Both the position numbers and the translations under genes were made by a program. The notes below the pieces were generated by a model. The model was not told the DNA's origin, made no database searches, and saw only the letters and a list, made by a program, of their open reading frames with translations. DNA of 64,000 nucleotides from the NCBI RefSeq assembly GCF_021130785.1, contig NC_060213.1:101317501-101381500 (forward strand). Direction: 5' to 3'. Shown one piece after another: positions 12,737 through 26,200 of the stretch; position 1 is the stretch's first letter; each line of letters opens with the position of its first letter. This DNA is from Homalodisca vitripennis (lineage: Eukaryota; Arthropoda; Insecta; Hemiptera; Cicadellidae).

Positions 12737-15700
12737 TATTTATGTTAAATTCAATATTTTCGTGTATTTACAAGTTTTTGAATTCGTTTTTTTTATGATT
12801 ACATTTTTAATATTGTTTAATTTTTAGTGTTTAGTGTTTCGTACTTTGTACTTTAATAAGGAAAATGGATGAAAATATTCAGGGTTAAATGAATAAATAT
12901 TAAATAGGTTAGTTTTATGGAGTATTCATTCTATACTATTCAGATCGTCAATGGACCTTAGCCTTTTCCGTATTAAGCTGTAGTTTACGTACACACGTTG
13001 CCAACACGCCATTTTATACTTTCTAGTTAAACGTCACCTACCACCCTCACATAAAGGGGAAAACTTTGCTTATAACGTGTAAGGTTTGTCATGGTAATTT
13101 ATAGAAATTGAAACCTCTACAGGTTATCTCATACATCTGTTCCAAATGATATTTAAGGGTATTAATATTAAACTAACAGAGAAATCAAAAGTTTTCCTAT
13201 CATAACTGTTTAAGGTTTTAATAAATAGAAGAGCACCCTCAGGACATGATCTGACTACGCTCTTTACAACTGGTTATATGGGAATTCCTAGAGGGTTATT
13301 AGTGTGAGTGATATTAAATACATGTACAGATCAACAAATATTTTAAAAACTGTTGTCTGTATTCTTTATATAACTAAAATCTCGGGTGAAATTATTATGA
13401 TCGTGATGAATAAAGACAGTTAATGCACAATATCAGGGTGTCATACACAGGTACCAGCCTTTAAAGATGAGATTATGGTAAAATAATGAACGTGAAATAA
13501 AGTTTATTGAACATTGTATTAGTTGTAATTCATACAAGTTTTGTGTTAAATGAGAGAAACTGTATATTATTCGTAAAACATGATACAATCAAATTGTTTA
13601 TTGTATACATTATATAAAAAGAATTTTCATTATTTATAAGTGCTTGATTTTAGTTGCAGTTTTAGCACATCCTAAAAAAATTTGTACACATATTTATGTG
13701 GTCCTTAAATAGGCCAGGAGTGTACAAAATTAAAAATTAAGGACAAAATTACGAAAAAACGCTTAAAGTTTTACATTAGCTACATAACTGATGAAGTGTA
13801 ATTGTAACAGCTGGAATTTATAAATGCGTTTAAAGCTAGCATAGTATCATCGATACAATTAAACTAGTAAATTTTAAGATCTCTTAAAGCCTATCGTAGG
13901 TTTACCAATTTAACTACATATAGTCGGCATAGAGAATAAAACAGCTAAATGTTGTGTAATATAACGAGTATATATACATTGTCGCTCTAGTTATGTTAGA
14001 ATGATTCTACAGAAAATTAACCATTTTAAGTTTACAAATTATAAACTAACTAGTTTAGAATTTACGTTAGCTGAAATTTTTCTGTACCTATATAAGTAGT
14101 CTAAGACGTGAACCTTTCAGTCAGAGGTAAGAAAACCGTTACAATAATTTACAAAACACTAAAAATACACTGCGTTTTGAAAGGTTAAATCTGATTTATT
14201 CCTAAAGAAGGTAAAGACATATAAGATAAAAACAACATTAGTTAATTATAACATTAATTTAAAGTCAAAAATATTTACTAAACCAATGTAAAGCCTAGAA
14301 ACATTATAATTGTCTAGGAAAGTTTCTTGTCTACAAAAAAACACCAAAATAGTCCAATATAAGACTGAAAAATAAGATGAACACCATTCATGGTATCGGG
14401 TTATATCACTTTGTGTACTCATTTGTACATAAAAATCCGTTTATCCTACAAAGTGGTTCATTGTCAAAAGTAAACTAAATCTCCCATCTACACTCCACGC
14501 CCAACACTGTGGCTACTTTTACCTCTATAGCAATTCGCATGACATCAATGTTTGGATATAATTTATCCACCTGCAGGTGCTGTAACGTCAGACGGTTTTC
14601 AATTTTAGGCCATTCATATTTTGAGTAGAATTAAAAGTTTCTTCTATACAGTTCTGACCAGCTAAAATATTCAAACTCTTGTTACTTTTGAATAATTCAT
14701 TTACAACTTAGAAAAAACAAACGCGTTGAATTTTCTACCAAGTTTTGGACACGGAACATTAGAAATTAGTGATAAGCTCAGTTTACTGCATAAAGAAAGA
14801 CGTAATGAGCAGAATTGTTATCAGTAGAAAATATTAACTTAGAGGCTTTCTTGAAACAGCAATAAGTTAAGCATAGAGGGTTACAGGGGTTGAATTCTAA
14901 TCTAAAGTTAAATATTCACATCATGCCTGAAGCTTGAGTAGAACTTTTATACAAAGTTACTTTTGTTATAATAAATGAAATGCCAGGTAGATTCCATAGT
15001 GATTTGTTATTCCTAACAAGCCTCGTAATAAAGGAAACCAACTATGTTTATTTCCAACCGATTTGGCAGCTTAGGGCGTCTATCTGAGATAGAGAAATCG
15101 CTTTATTTATGAATAGAACAGTATATTATTTTGTCTTGCATTTTTTCCAATTAATTTAATTTCCTATAATGTATTGTTATTTTTAAAGTGTTATTAATTT
15201 GCACCACAAAAATAATTCTTTAATAATTAAACCTAATCTAGTCGAGTTTTACATAACTCAATTTACCAGTAATAATATGATGTGTGATGTAAACAACCAA
15301 TGATTTAGATTCTTAATTTATTGTCAATTAAAATGTATCTTTCATTATACACGGTACAGTACTTTACATAAAAAATCCTGTCGAGCTACTTTCATATTAG
15401 AGAATTTGACAGTAAAGCTATCTCAACTCATAACAGGAAATTAGAACCAACACAACTCCGTATTGAAGGTCCCGACAGAATGTAACGAAGTCTTTACCTA
15501 AATGACTGTAAACCTTTCCTTGATTAAGGAAAATTGATAACCAATCGGCTTATGGTAAGTTACTAGAAATCTAAAGTGGATTATCTTTTGAGGAAAGCAA
15601 ATTCATATAACTCATTCGTCGGATGAACATAAATTATTAAATAATACGTTAATAAAACAAATGTCACAATTTCAAAATCTTGGCTATAATCTATATCTGG

Positions 15701-16134
15701 AAATGAATTTATTGTAAGAACACAGAGTTCTTAATAAACAATCTAGTAAACAATAGTAAACACACTATATGTTTCACTAAAACATTTATTCCTGCAACAG
15801 TTCTAACAATTTTTACAACTGCAATGTTGGTTTACAGACGTACACATTTTTGCCAGGCCTTTGGTTATTTATGATAATTGGGCTCTGCAACAGCGCACCG
15901 GCCCTAAAACCTTACATCTTGAGCAGTACAGAATTACTTATCGTGCTCCATTTCTCAGCATCATATTCTTTCCTTTGCCGAGTAAGTATTGGCCCGCCTG
16001 AAATATTATGGTATATTGATAATAAGTTGCTTATTAAAGTTAATACAAATAATTCACATATAAAATACTAAAGTGAACTGTAAAGGATTATAAAAATACA
16101 TTCATAGAAACTGCAAATTGTTGTAGACTCTTAA

Positions 16135-16158
16135 TATATATATATATATATATATAAT
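16135..16158. repeat. (TA)n microsatellite
   Basis: About 11 TA repeats followed by a short ATT run. A2 instead carries a long AC array nearby. Confidence 0.9.
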
Positions 16159-16764
16159 CATTATTATTATTAAATAATATCTGTATATATATAGATTGAA
16201 GAACGCTTGCGTCTGCCTCTCCGTAATCTCCATCCAAGTTGAAGGATAGAAGCATGGTTTCTTTAATTAACACCAAAAAGCTCTAAAGGGTGAGATAACC
16301 TGAATAGAAGGTTTGAGACGTCATATATTAAAAATCTACAAATCTTCCCTTATGGTACGTAGTAATGTCTCTACAGTTACAAAATATTAACTGGGAGGTA
16401 AATTTCTATTGACAACGTGCTTTAGAAAATTTGAAGCTAAGAGATTGCAAGCGTATCAAAATATTTGATTTAGGTGTGAACATTTTGTCAAATTTTTTTG
16501 AAATTAACACACAAACGAAAATAAAGAAGTGCGTATTCCTGAAATTATTTAATATGTCTCTAAAACTTTTACTAGTACATTCCAGACGAAATATTTTTAA
16601 TAATCACAATAATAATTGAATGCTTTAGCGAATACTGAATTCGAGACATAACAATGGCTACAGTCAAACAAGTATTGATGCAACAGCTTTGCATTTGTTG
16701 CTCAACATTGCTTATTTTACAGTCTTTAGAATAACTGTGCCATTATTTCGGGCAACTCGACTTA

Positions 16765-17085
16765 TGGCGTATTAAAACGTTAAAACTTAGAGTACACAGG
16801 CCGTAGAGAGAGACATAATCTGTGATTGTGATATATTGAGATGAAATATAAACTTTAATTCTGTACGGTATAATTTGTAAGGTTTTAGAGTCAGTTCTGC
16901 CGAGCCTAGTCTCCATAAATAAACTAAATCGGTTGAAAGTCAAAAACCTATAAACCAAAGCTGTTTATAGCAAAAAGTGCATATAACTGTTGCAGCAAAC
17001 CCAGTTTTACTGCAGCGGGGATTTCGTAATCAATGATAAAATAATTGGCGAAACCTGGAGGTTGCTATAATATTTCACTGGGGAC
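16765..17085. repeat. Dispersed repeat R1, copy 2 (present in A1, absent from A2)
   Basis: In A2 the sequence runs straight from CAACTCAACTTCTTGGGCATT to GAAAATGTCGTTACG. In A1 about 320 bp lie between the equivalent flanks. Residues 16843-17030 match the copy at 3441-3645. No open frame, clear terminal repeats or target duplication could be read, so insertion in A1 and deletion in A2 both remain possible. Confidence 0.65.
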
Positions 17086-17418
17086 ATGGAAAATGTCGTT
17101 ACGTCTGTCTCTCCGCTCGATATCTTGAGAACGAACAGAGTTATCGAATTGATATTTCATATAAAGTTTCATTAATATCGTCGAGTTCATTCATTATCAT
17201 ATATAACTTGTCTGCAACCTCATCGAAGCCTGTAAGTTACACAAACCGTGGCGTGGCTTACTCCTGTCTACCTTGTATTATTATTATTAGAACATTGATC
17301 TTTCAAATAAATACCTCTTTCTTTATTAAAACCTAACTAGTGTTGTAAATCTTCAATATTTGTGTTAACAGATTACATAAATATTCAAAATCACTTAAAC
17401 GTACACATAGACACTATA

Positions 17419-18353
17419 CGAAAGGCCACAAACGCTCAAAATGTTGACTGTGTTCGTACAGCAATTTAATGAAAACCGTCGATTGACACTGTCCGAGAGC
17501 TGGAAGAAGATTTAGGAATACCAAAATCGTCAGTTTGTAACATTTTACACGAAGATTTAAAAATGAACCGTGTTTCAGCAAAATTTGTTCCTCGGCTGCT
17601 GACAGAAGACTAAAAGAACTGTCGACTTGAAATCGCACAGGACAATCTGGATTTGATAAAAAGTTACTCAGGGCTATTTAAAAAAGTTATTACTGGTGAA
17701 GAGTCATGCGTTTAAGAGTACGAGCCTGAAACAAAGGCTGAATCTTCACAGTGGAAAAATCGCGAAGAGCAACGGCCGAAAAAAGCAAGACAAAGTCAAA
17801 GCAATGTCAAGACAATGCTGACAATTTTTTTTTATCAGGACGGTGTTGTTCATCACGAATATGCTCCAAGATCCCAGACAGTGAATAAGGAGTATTATCT
17901 TGAGGTCCTAAGGCGGCAACGAGATGCAGTGCGAAGGAAACGACCTGAACTGTGGGCAAGCCGTGACTGGATCCTGCACCACGACAACGCACCAGCTCAT
18001 TCCTCAAATCTTATTCAGCGTTTTTTGGTCACACACGACATCAACCAACTAAGACAGCCTCCCTACAGTCCTGACATAGCTCCTTGTGACTTCTAGCTAT
18101 TTCAGAAATTAAAAATTCCTTTGGAAGGAAAAATATTTGACGATGTTGAATAAATAAAACAAAATGCGACGAAGGACCTGTTAGCCATTCCGCAAAATGA
18201 AATTAAGGAGTGTTTCCGGAAGTTGGCGGAGCGTTGGAATAAGGTAGTGGCTTGTGGAGGGAAGTACTTTGAAGGGGACTAGATTGCCGTTGCCGCCGAG
18301 TAACGTCAGTTTATGCCAGACGTCAAGGTCGGATACTTTTTGGATACACCTCG
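17419..18353 (+). mobile_element. Mariner element, 5'-deleted, with TA target duplication
   Basis: A 935-bp mariner copy flanked by TA at 17417-17418 and 18354-18355. The intact right terminal repeat, read inwards, begins CGAGGTGTATCCAAAAAGTA. At the left end only CGA of the terminal repeat remains before transposase sequence, so about 0.35 kb of the usual ~1.3-kb element is missing. The paralogous position in A2 (61762-61780) reads straight through with one TA, which confirms the insertion and its boundaries. Confidence 0.93.
17485..18282 (+). pseudogene. Mariner transposase remnant (DD34D type)
   Basis: One continuous frame of about 265 codons matches the C-terminal two thirds of a mariner transposase, a DNA cut-and-paste enzyme. 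Four in-frame stops interrupt it, and the N-terminal DNA-binding region is deleted. The recognisable part includes HHEYAP, the second catalytic aspartate in HHDNAPAH (about 17980) and the third in YSPDIAPCDF, with exactly 34 residues between them. The first catalytic position, normally Asp in an ITGDES-type motif, reads Glu (ITGEES). The frame ends FEGD-stop, as is usual for the family. Stops, deletion and the altered catalytic residue make this copy inactive. The longest stop-free piece is 17815-18096. Confidence 0.92.
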
Positions 18354-20361
18354 TATTTGCAAAAGGAGTAAACAAATAAGAAAGTAAAATTGAGAGATAT
18401 GCGCTAGTAAATATCGTAATACATATTTTACAACTAAATTGAATTGATTATTAAAATTGTATCTTAAATCTCTGCTTTATTTCCATTTAATTATAAAATG
18501 TATTCCAATGCTTTAAATGGAAAGGAATTTTGTAATTGTTTTCATGAAGTAACGAGAGTTAGATGTTTGCAAATTCATTATTCGTTGAACTTAGGGTAAC
18601 ATAGGTTTTTTTTCCCGATACAGAATCTGGTAGTCTTGGAACCACCAGTCAAAACTCAGTTCACAGAATCTTCAAAATATCAACGTCACTTTTACTACCA
18701 GCACTTTCACTCCCAGCATGGTTCCTCGGGTTTTTCACAGAAACGATATGCTATAAGCGAATTTCCTCCACGGCTTGAGCGAGGGGAAAAAAGCTAAAAT
18801 CATTGATAAAAAAATTTTACTAAATATCCATTGCATTAGAGACCCCGTTTCAGAAGCAAATCCAAATAGATTGCTGAGTCGGTGGACCAAGAGGGAGCGC
18901 TACCAGCCACACCACGTGTTTTAAGAACCAATTAAAGACAAGAGAAGAGATCAGGTGATCTATGCAATCAGCTGTTGGTGCGTAGCTAGTTAGTATAGCT
19001 AATTGGAGTTATATAACAAAGTGAATATTACATTGGGTATTACAAATTAAAACTAAAGTGAAATATATATAAGGAACAACACTGTACAATACATTTGAGA
19101 TTATTTAGTACAATAAGGTATAATATCTGCAAACAAACATAAGAAGGAAAGAGATTGAAGGAATAAAAGGAATATAAAGTACGGATACAAATAGCCTGCC
19201 CCACTGCGAGTTCAGTAAGTGCCGCTATCTTGATATCTCTGGCTGTTCTGGTGTATATGTAAAACACCACTGACTCCCTTCTCTGGCACAGTTAACTGTC
19301 TCTCAGGTCACTGAAGTTCTCTCCTTACAGTGAGTCCAGATTTTGTTTAGATTGTGGATCCATATACTTGGAATTCATTGTTGTTTCACGCTAACAGTTT
19401 TAAAATGAAATAGATTGACATTCTTCTAAGCGTTAGAGTGCCAGATTGAAGGTAAATTTCTCTACGACACAGTTATAAGGTGATATATTCTATAAGACAA
19501 AATAATATTTTAGAATGGATTTATAGTAAAACCTCAGTTTTAACCGGATGTTTAGACTTAGAACTAAAATGTTTTCTAATATCTATCGCAACCACAAAAC
19601 TAAGGGATATATATTCAGAGACTCTAAAAACGCTTTTGACCCGTTAACAAAAACAATTAATACGACAATATTTGCTATGATGTATTCTTGTGTCTAATAT
19701 GCTGTTATTGTCTTTTAACCGGGAAAATATTTCTGAATTTCATATTTATGCTATTATTATTAAAAGGCAGGAAAATATTTTAAAAATTATCTTAGATATT
19801 ATAGATATATAAGTAAGTTTGACCAGTTTTATTACCAGAAAACGGCTGCAGATAACGATTTATATTCTCGTATTTATTGATTTACCTGAAATGTGACAAA
19901 AGGTAAAGTTTTAATTGAAATATTAAAGAAATGTGTATGAGTAAATAAACTCACTATTAACTCATTTAAATTTTAAATGAATACTTAAATACATTAATGC
20001 CTATTGAAAACTTGAATCTAATGGTTCGATTGCCATCATTACTGATTTCACTAATAAAGTTTACTAATGCTCGTACAATCTTTAGTCCAAGGGGGTAAGG
20101 TAACCCTTTATTAATACCAACAAGGGAGAAATTTCCCTTATTCACCAATTAATTCGACTTAATCAAGTCATCTGTCCATTGTACCTTTAAAAACGGTTAA
20201 TCTAATTCAAAATGAAATAGAATTTGAGGAGTGGCTGTTAGTCTTCAACATTTAACCAGCACATTTGAAGATAAAACTGCAGTAGAACTGTCCACACCTG
20301 ACCTTGGAATAACCAACTACTTGTGATATCATAACTTGTTATCATGCATGTTTCCGTCATC

Positions 20362-22660
20362 AGGTGATAAGTATACGGACTTTAGGGATTTTCTTCAATA
20401 AGTTACTGTTCAGTAAGTTACATACTTTCATTTTCGGCTAAATTTACTTCACTAAAACTGTATAAAAACTTGTATAACTGTATGAGTATGAGTGATATTT
20501 GCGAAACATTCATGATATTTGGCTTGCAAACGGGTTATTTTTTGCTCCTGGAAATACCTGATTTTGCCGTTCCGACCAGGACCTTGTTCCATCACGTTTT
20601 TATCAGCTCTTTTGTTATTTTAAAATATTTTTAACAACCGAACAAACAGATATATACATTTAATTAAGAGATACTTCAATAAAAACGGAAATTACTTTTA
20701 CTTACCATCCGCTTAGGTAATTCATTAATGTGAACATGATTGCTAAAAAAATAATAAAACTTAGTCTAATAAGCAAAGTTGATAATCGAAGTTGAAGCAG
20801 TTATTAATTATTATTCTACTTAATGAATTTTACAAAAATAATATCAATGAATTTTCTCTGAGGTAGTATGAAATAATAAAATGGTTGTTTAAATTAGGTT
20901 TTTTCATATTTTCTTGTACGATACCACTTAAAGATACCATCATAAAATATATATCGTAAACCAAATAGTTACAATTAGGAAAAAAAAAACTAATCAAATC
21001 ACGTTTATTTCCACAACAAAATGGAAGAAAAAGTAAAATCATTATATTGAAAAGGATAAAAAAAATAGAAATACATTGTCTATAAGAATTACAAGGATTC
21101 CAAATTTTCTGTCTCCAAAACTTTGTTAAAAGTGAGATGAACAGAGCATGGTAGGAGCAGAACTTGCCAGTATTGTCACGTGGCGCGCTGCTGTCGCCTT
21201 CCCATCGTTAGTGCTCGTTAATACCTCTCGTTACTGTGTGCATATCACTTGAGGGGCTGGAAAAATCAGTGTATACCCCAATGAACCTCGTAATCACAAT
21301 TACATTTATTCTATTCTTTACACGTAAGATTAAAACTAATATTCTTATTTATAAAGTTAACCATATAGTAATAATTAGGAAGTTTTTCAATTGGGTTGTT
21401 TTGTGCGCGTTTCTCACTTCGAAAAAGAAATGATCAACTTAACCGCATGTTTGATATCAACAAAGTAGGGCTTTTTTAGCTATTGAAAGGAAGTAGAGCC
21501 CACCATCGTACACTGAAACCTGGAAAATTCTTATCTGTGGACATAGTTTGGCCATGGGATGTTAAAATACTTTGGAATAGGCAATTTATTTATTGCCTGG
21601 GTCATTCCTGTTACACTGAAATAGTTTTCCAATAAAAGTTAAAAGATTCTCAAATATTTTGGGATTTGATCCAAACTCGTCGGTGAATGAGAGACGAATT
21701 TATCTGAATTCTTATTATGAAATTGAAGTGAAAAAGTAAATAAAAATATATTTTTAAGATAACGAACTGTATTATATGTTCTTATAATGACACCTACAAG
21801 CATTAGGAGAGTTTTGTGTACACTTATTATGGAGGGTAATATCTCTATCGTTCGATTTCGATGTATCTACTCTGATGAAACTCACCCTTGTTTAATCTTC
21901 AAACCACGGTTTTGAGATCCATGGAAAACACTTTCAAAAGTATGTAAAGAACTTTATTTGTTTAGTTAACAACCTAATGTGCGCTTTCAAAGGAACTATT
22001 TATCAGTAACGGAACTATTTTTAGTATTCTTGAAGATAGCATTTTGAATAAAATTATGTAGAAACTCCTGCAGTTATTTTAAAGCTGTATCATTTAGATG
22101 TAGTTTTTAAATGTGATGTAGTAATAAAACATATGTAATATCTTGTACAATAAAATGTGTGTTTCCGGTTTATGACACTTTGGGAGCAGTTTGTGGTAGA
22201 GATAGCTTGGTTTATCTTATCTTATCAGCTGACGCACAGCGCAAAGGTTATATTACCCGCCGAACGACCACACTTTTATCAGCTATTATCCGTTGTGCTT
22301 TACTTTTTATTATAGAATATAAGCGATTTAATGGTGATACTGTAATACTTTTAAAAGTTTTAGACGTATTTATAATTTAATTTCAATTTCATTTGCCCCA
22401 CTTAAAATAAATTTTTTATTTTACAAAAACGGTAATAATACTGGTGTGATACAACCGATATCAAAATTACCGTGGATGGCAAGTGAAATATTTAGACGCT
22501 CCATTTAGTATAACCTTACTATTATAAGAGTCACTAAGTTAATTGAAGATCCATTAGAAATTTCTATTACGTTCATGAAATAATTTGAGTCTCTATCGTA
22601 GCCCGAACCATCATGTAAATAACATCGCCCCCCAATTCTGAAATTAAGGGAGCCGTTAGC
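20362..22660. other. Non-coding DNA between blocks A1 and the LINE fragment
   Basis: AT-rich sequence without a recognisable gene. It contains one end of an inverted repeat pair (21165-21235, listed separately). Small open frames here have no identifiable domain. Confidence 0.4.
21165..21235 (+). repeat. Dispersed GC-richer repeat, partner inverted at 38536-38610
   Basis: CAGTATTGTCACGTG followed by GCGCGCTG, then CATCGTTAG and GCTCGTTAA. The reverse complement of 38541-38600 has the same motifs in the same order with substitutions. About 70 bp are shared. The GC content stands out from the surroundings. I do not recognise the family. Confidence 0.7.
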
Positions 22661-22664
22661 ATCT

Positions 22665-23095
22665 ATTGCCTACACCCCTGTGAGCGATGTGGAGGTGGCC
22701 CGCATTGTGCAGTGAATGAATCCTAAAAAGTTACGTGATATCGATTGGATTCAGTCTGGCTACTCAACAGATCTTCCAGATATATTTTGGTTATCATCAA
22801 GTGTCTCACCTTTGAACATGGTACTTTTTAATCACTTTGGAAAACTGCCAAAATAACGCAATTTTCAAAAGAGACAAACCTTGCTAAGTCGGCAACTACC
22901 GTCATATTTCAATTCCACCCATCATCAGCAAGCTTTTTCAAAAAGCGATTTCAGAAAGATTTCACAGAGTCTTGAAGAGATTTGAAGTGCTGTGCTTAAG
23001 TCAATTTGGATTTAGAAAAAATAAATCCACAATTGATGCGGTTAGAAAATTCTTGGAAATAGTTGTCAATGGCTTGAAAAGAAGATGTATGTGGT
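22665..23095 (+). pseudogene. Non-LTR retrotransposon (LINE) reverse transcriptase fragment
   Basis: Decayed N-terminal part of a LINE reverse transcriptase, the enzyme that copies element RNA at the target site. From 22864 one frame reads FKRDKPC, a stop, then GNYRHISIPPIISKLFQKAI and, further on, LSQFGFRKNKSTIDAVRKFL. These are RT blocks 1-3 of the jockey/CR1/I-like groups (the family norm is NYRPIS...FGFR...ST.DA). The segment upstream (22689-22860) carries the preceding linker in another frame with a stop, so at least one frameshift lies between. The catalytic FADD block is missing and the element is a dead fragment. Clade not determined. Confidence 0.85.
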
Positions 23096-23284
23096 TTTTT
23101 GGTTTTAACCACTAATATGCTGCAGTTTATTAATTCTTAAGCCCTCACATAGATAAACACAGCCTCATTAAAGTTTTAAATTTACTCCTTCTAATCCACA
23201 TGGCAGTTTGTTTTGCCTTTCTTTAAAGGGACGAGAATGGAAATGATGTAACTTTATTATTTTTTGATTGATGAACACAAATTA

Positions 23285-26200
23285 AAATATAAACACAATT
23301 TTTATAAATCAGATGAGCATTCATCATCCCATCAAAGTTTTATCAGAATAAACCTCGATTGGCTACCGTGCATGAGGCTGTTCCTTTGAGTATATGACTA
23401 GATTATAATAGTTAATACTATTTTTCTTTAGGTAATGATGAAATATTTTGTATTTTTAACCTAATAATAATGGTTATCCAGAATATCAATAAACTGTTTC
23501 ATAGTCACTTTTTACAATTGGAATTGAAACTTGAAACAGTGCCAGATTGTGTAAATTGTACCGCGCCGCTAAAGTCTATATTGAGTGAGGGTTTAAAAGG
23601 GTAGATACTCTTTGAAGGACAAAGTGAGGTCCCAACTATTAACTCAGACCCGTACATTTTTATTGAATACCGTATAAAGCTAAGTATTCCTTTAAGTATC
23701 CAATTTGTTCAATAGGATCTCACAATAATACCAAAACAATTTGACCATCCAGCTTCATTAAGTTGACGTTGGCGTCTTAACAAATCGTTACAAAACTTAA
23801 ATGTGAAATATATATCACGAAAAAACAAGGAAATAATTACATTAAACACACATTTAAAGTTTTAAAACGAGCTGTTTGGGTTGCTTGATACGATACTTCT
23901 CCTGATATACTACTGAATGTTTGCAATGAAAATTTTGGAACATGCTGCGAATTTTACCATAAATTGTATCTGTATTTGGTGGCTTTATTTTTAAAAGATA
24001 AATAACTATTCTTATAACTTGACTAAGAACACGGAGAAGGTGATAGGATACACTAATTTACTCTTTAACCCAATATTTTAGCTTACTTTAATTGTGTTGA
24101 CAGAGAAAGTACAAATGAAAGATGTTGAAATATGTAAATTAGTCAGTAAATGGCCCTTTATGGATTAAATAAAAAAATAATTAGGTATTCTACTCACAGC
24201 AAAATCCCTACCTAAAAAACTGACTATGATGTATATATTTATTCAGTATAACACTGAATACATGTAACGCTGAACAATTTTAAAAGTCATGCGAGGCATG
24301 AAAATTAAATAATTACCAAGTTTATACCAGCAAATTAACATTTTGAAGGCCTTGGTTTATACACGGAACTAGAAAAACACGTCAATTAAAGTTAAAAATT
24401 TTAAGTAGACAGTCCGATGATGGAATACTCCGATTATCCAATTATATTGGACTATCTTCGTCCCATACATGTAAGTAAACCCCATTATGGATTTTTAAAA
24501 AACGCAATCGTAAAGATCATATTATTTTTTCAAGCTCAGTTATGATTAGCAAGCCGTCTCTATAATTTAACATTGGGACCAAAGGCTTAAAACTTATTTA
24601 TGAACCACTATAATTGGCCGGACAGATGGACTGGTTTACAAGGGCAGGATTTCTCAGCGGTCGCCTTTCAAGCAACAGCTACGCTTGATTTTTTGGCGCT
24701 ACTATGCACTTTTTGTAGGAAATTAAGATGCCTAATTAATTGTCAATGAGAAGTTTGGAAGTATAAATGTGTGACTAAGAGTGCCACACATCCCATATAT
24801 ACATGACGTCACTAATGACTATAACGTAATTAACTGGAACTAATGAAAAGTCGTGGCCAATGTGGTGCAACATAATATTTGCGATTAGGGGCTTCTTCCA
24901 CTGCAGAGTTTATTATTTGTTTCAGCACGTCTTTATCTTAGTTGATAAACATTGGTCCATGTCCGTGCTCAGTAGTTATATAGCTAATCAAACACAACAT
25001 TTTTGGGATGTTCATTGCGTTATAAAGCTTTTTTTAATTTCAGAATTTCTTGAAAATATATTTGTTTCCACAACTTTAATTTAATATAAATGGATATACT
25101 TGATCAAAAGATGGATATTTTCACGTAAAGTTTATCTTTTTATGTTTGTGCTCTTGGTATTGTTGAGCAGGAAGGTACACCAGAGCAGGGATTGCGGGAT
25201 AGGGATAAATATTTGGCAAAGCTACTCGAGTATCACGGGAATCCGATTCATAACCTCGAAACACAAGTTTTCATTTAGTTTAAAAAATGTGTGTTACTAA
25301 TTCTGCATTATCTGGGGATCCTAACTGAAACTATATGGATATTCTCGCGGAAATCTGTGTCAATTGTTGGACTGGTAGCTCTGGAAAGTGAGTTTAATAA
25401 AGTCATATTAGTTATACCCATTTATGAGTTATTACATCATTATCCATAAGGGTCATTCGATTGCATTTCAGTGGGTCTCCGACATTATGGACCAGTTATT
25501 ATCAACTCAAAAAGCTGTCAAAAAAACAGTTTTGTTGCTAATTTTCTTTATGATTTAAAATAAGTGTAAACCCTTCTGATTATATTTATTTATTTTTTAC
25601 CTAATCATTCTATAGATAACCCTTATAAACAATGTCTTATTGCGTAGTCCTTAATTAACTTTTTACTGAAAGTATTAACAAACTTTTAAAAACGTAAATG
25701 TTTTTATAATATTTGAGTATATATAGAATAAAAGTAAATCTATTAGTGAATTAAAATTCAGTATCTACGAAAGTAATTACCAGGAAAGTGTCAAACCTAT
25801 TATGTTTACTATATCACCTAAGGTGATCATGACAAAAATATAGAATTTAAGTGATAGCGTCCGTACTATGTTTAATATGCAGATTTTAAGGAAGGGTAAA
25901 TACATATTTAGTTTTCTTTTTCATACACCGTTAAAGCCTCGCTTATTCCAGAAATAAATTTCCAATTAAATTTGTATGGAAAATTGTTGTATACTGTTAC
26001 AATATGTAGCATATGCAATATTTGTTAGCAGGTGTATTATAAAAATTGATAAAACGTAACAGATTTTGATTATTTTCTGAGATTTCATACCTTTAAAATC
26101 CTGGAGATCCATCTTTATTTTTCTACAAAATAAATAAAACTGATATAGTGATTTTTTATCACAAAAAATCACTTAATCGATTCAAAAATACTTAGAGGTT

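Larger units (their letters stand above)
8661..20361. repeat. Paralogous block A1 (partner of 43735-64000)
   Basis: Block of about 11.7 kb that aligns in order with A2 along its whole length. Landmark pairs are 8665/43741, 9499/44332, 10868/45670, 11120/45925, 12541/48370, 13261/49090, 13290/58272, 14640/59680, 15841/60910, 17105/61450, 18361/61775 and 20340/63980. Identity is high in places (10.87-11.47, 14.64-16.05 and 19.14-19.24 kb) and lower elsewhere. Differences include the mariner, R1 and a minisatellite only in A1, and the gypsy element and three other insertions only in A2. No intact gene was found inside; small open frames either carry stops in the partner or show no coding constraint. 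Confidence 0.9.
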
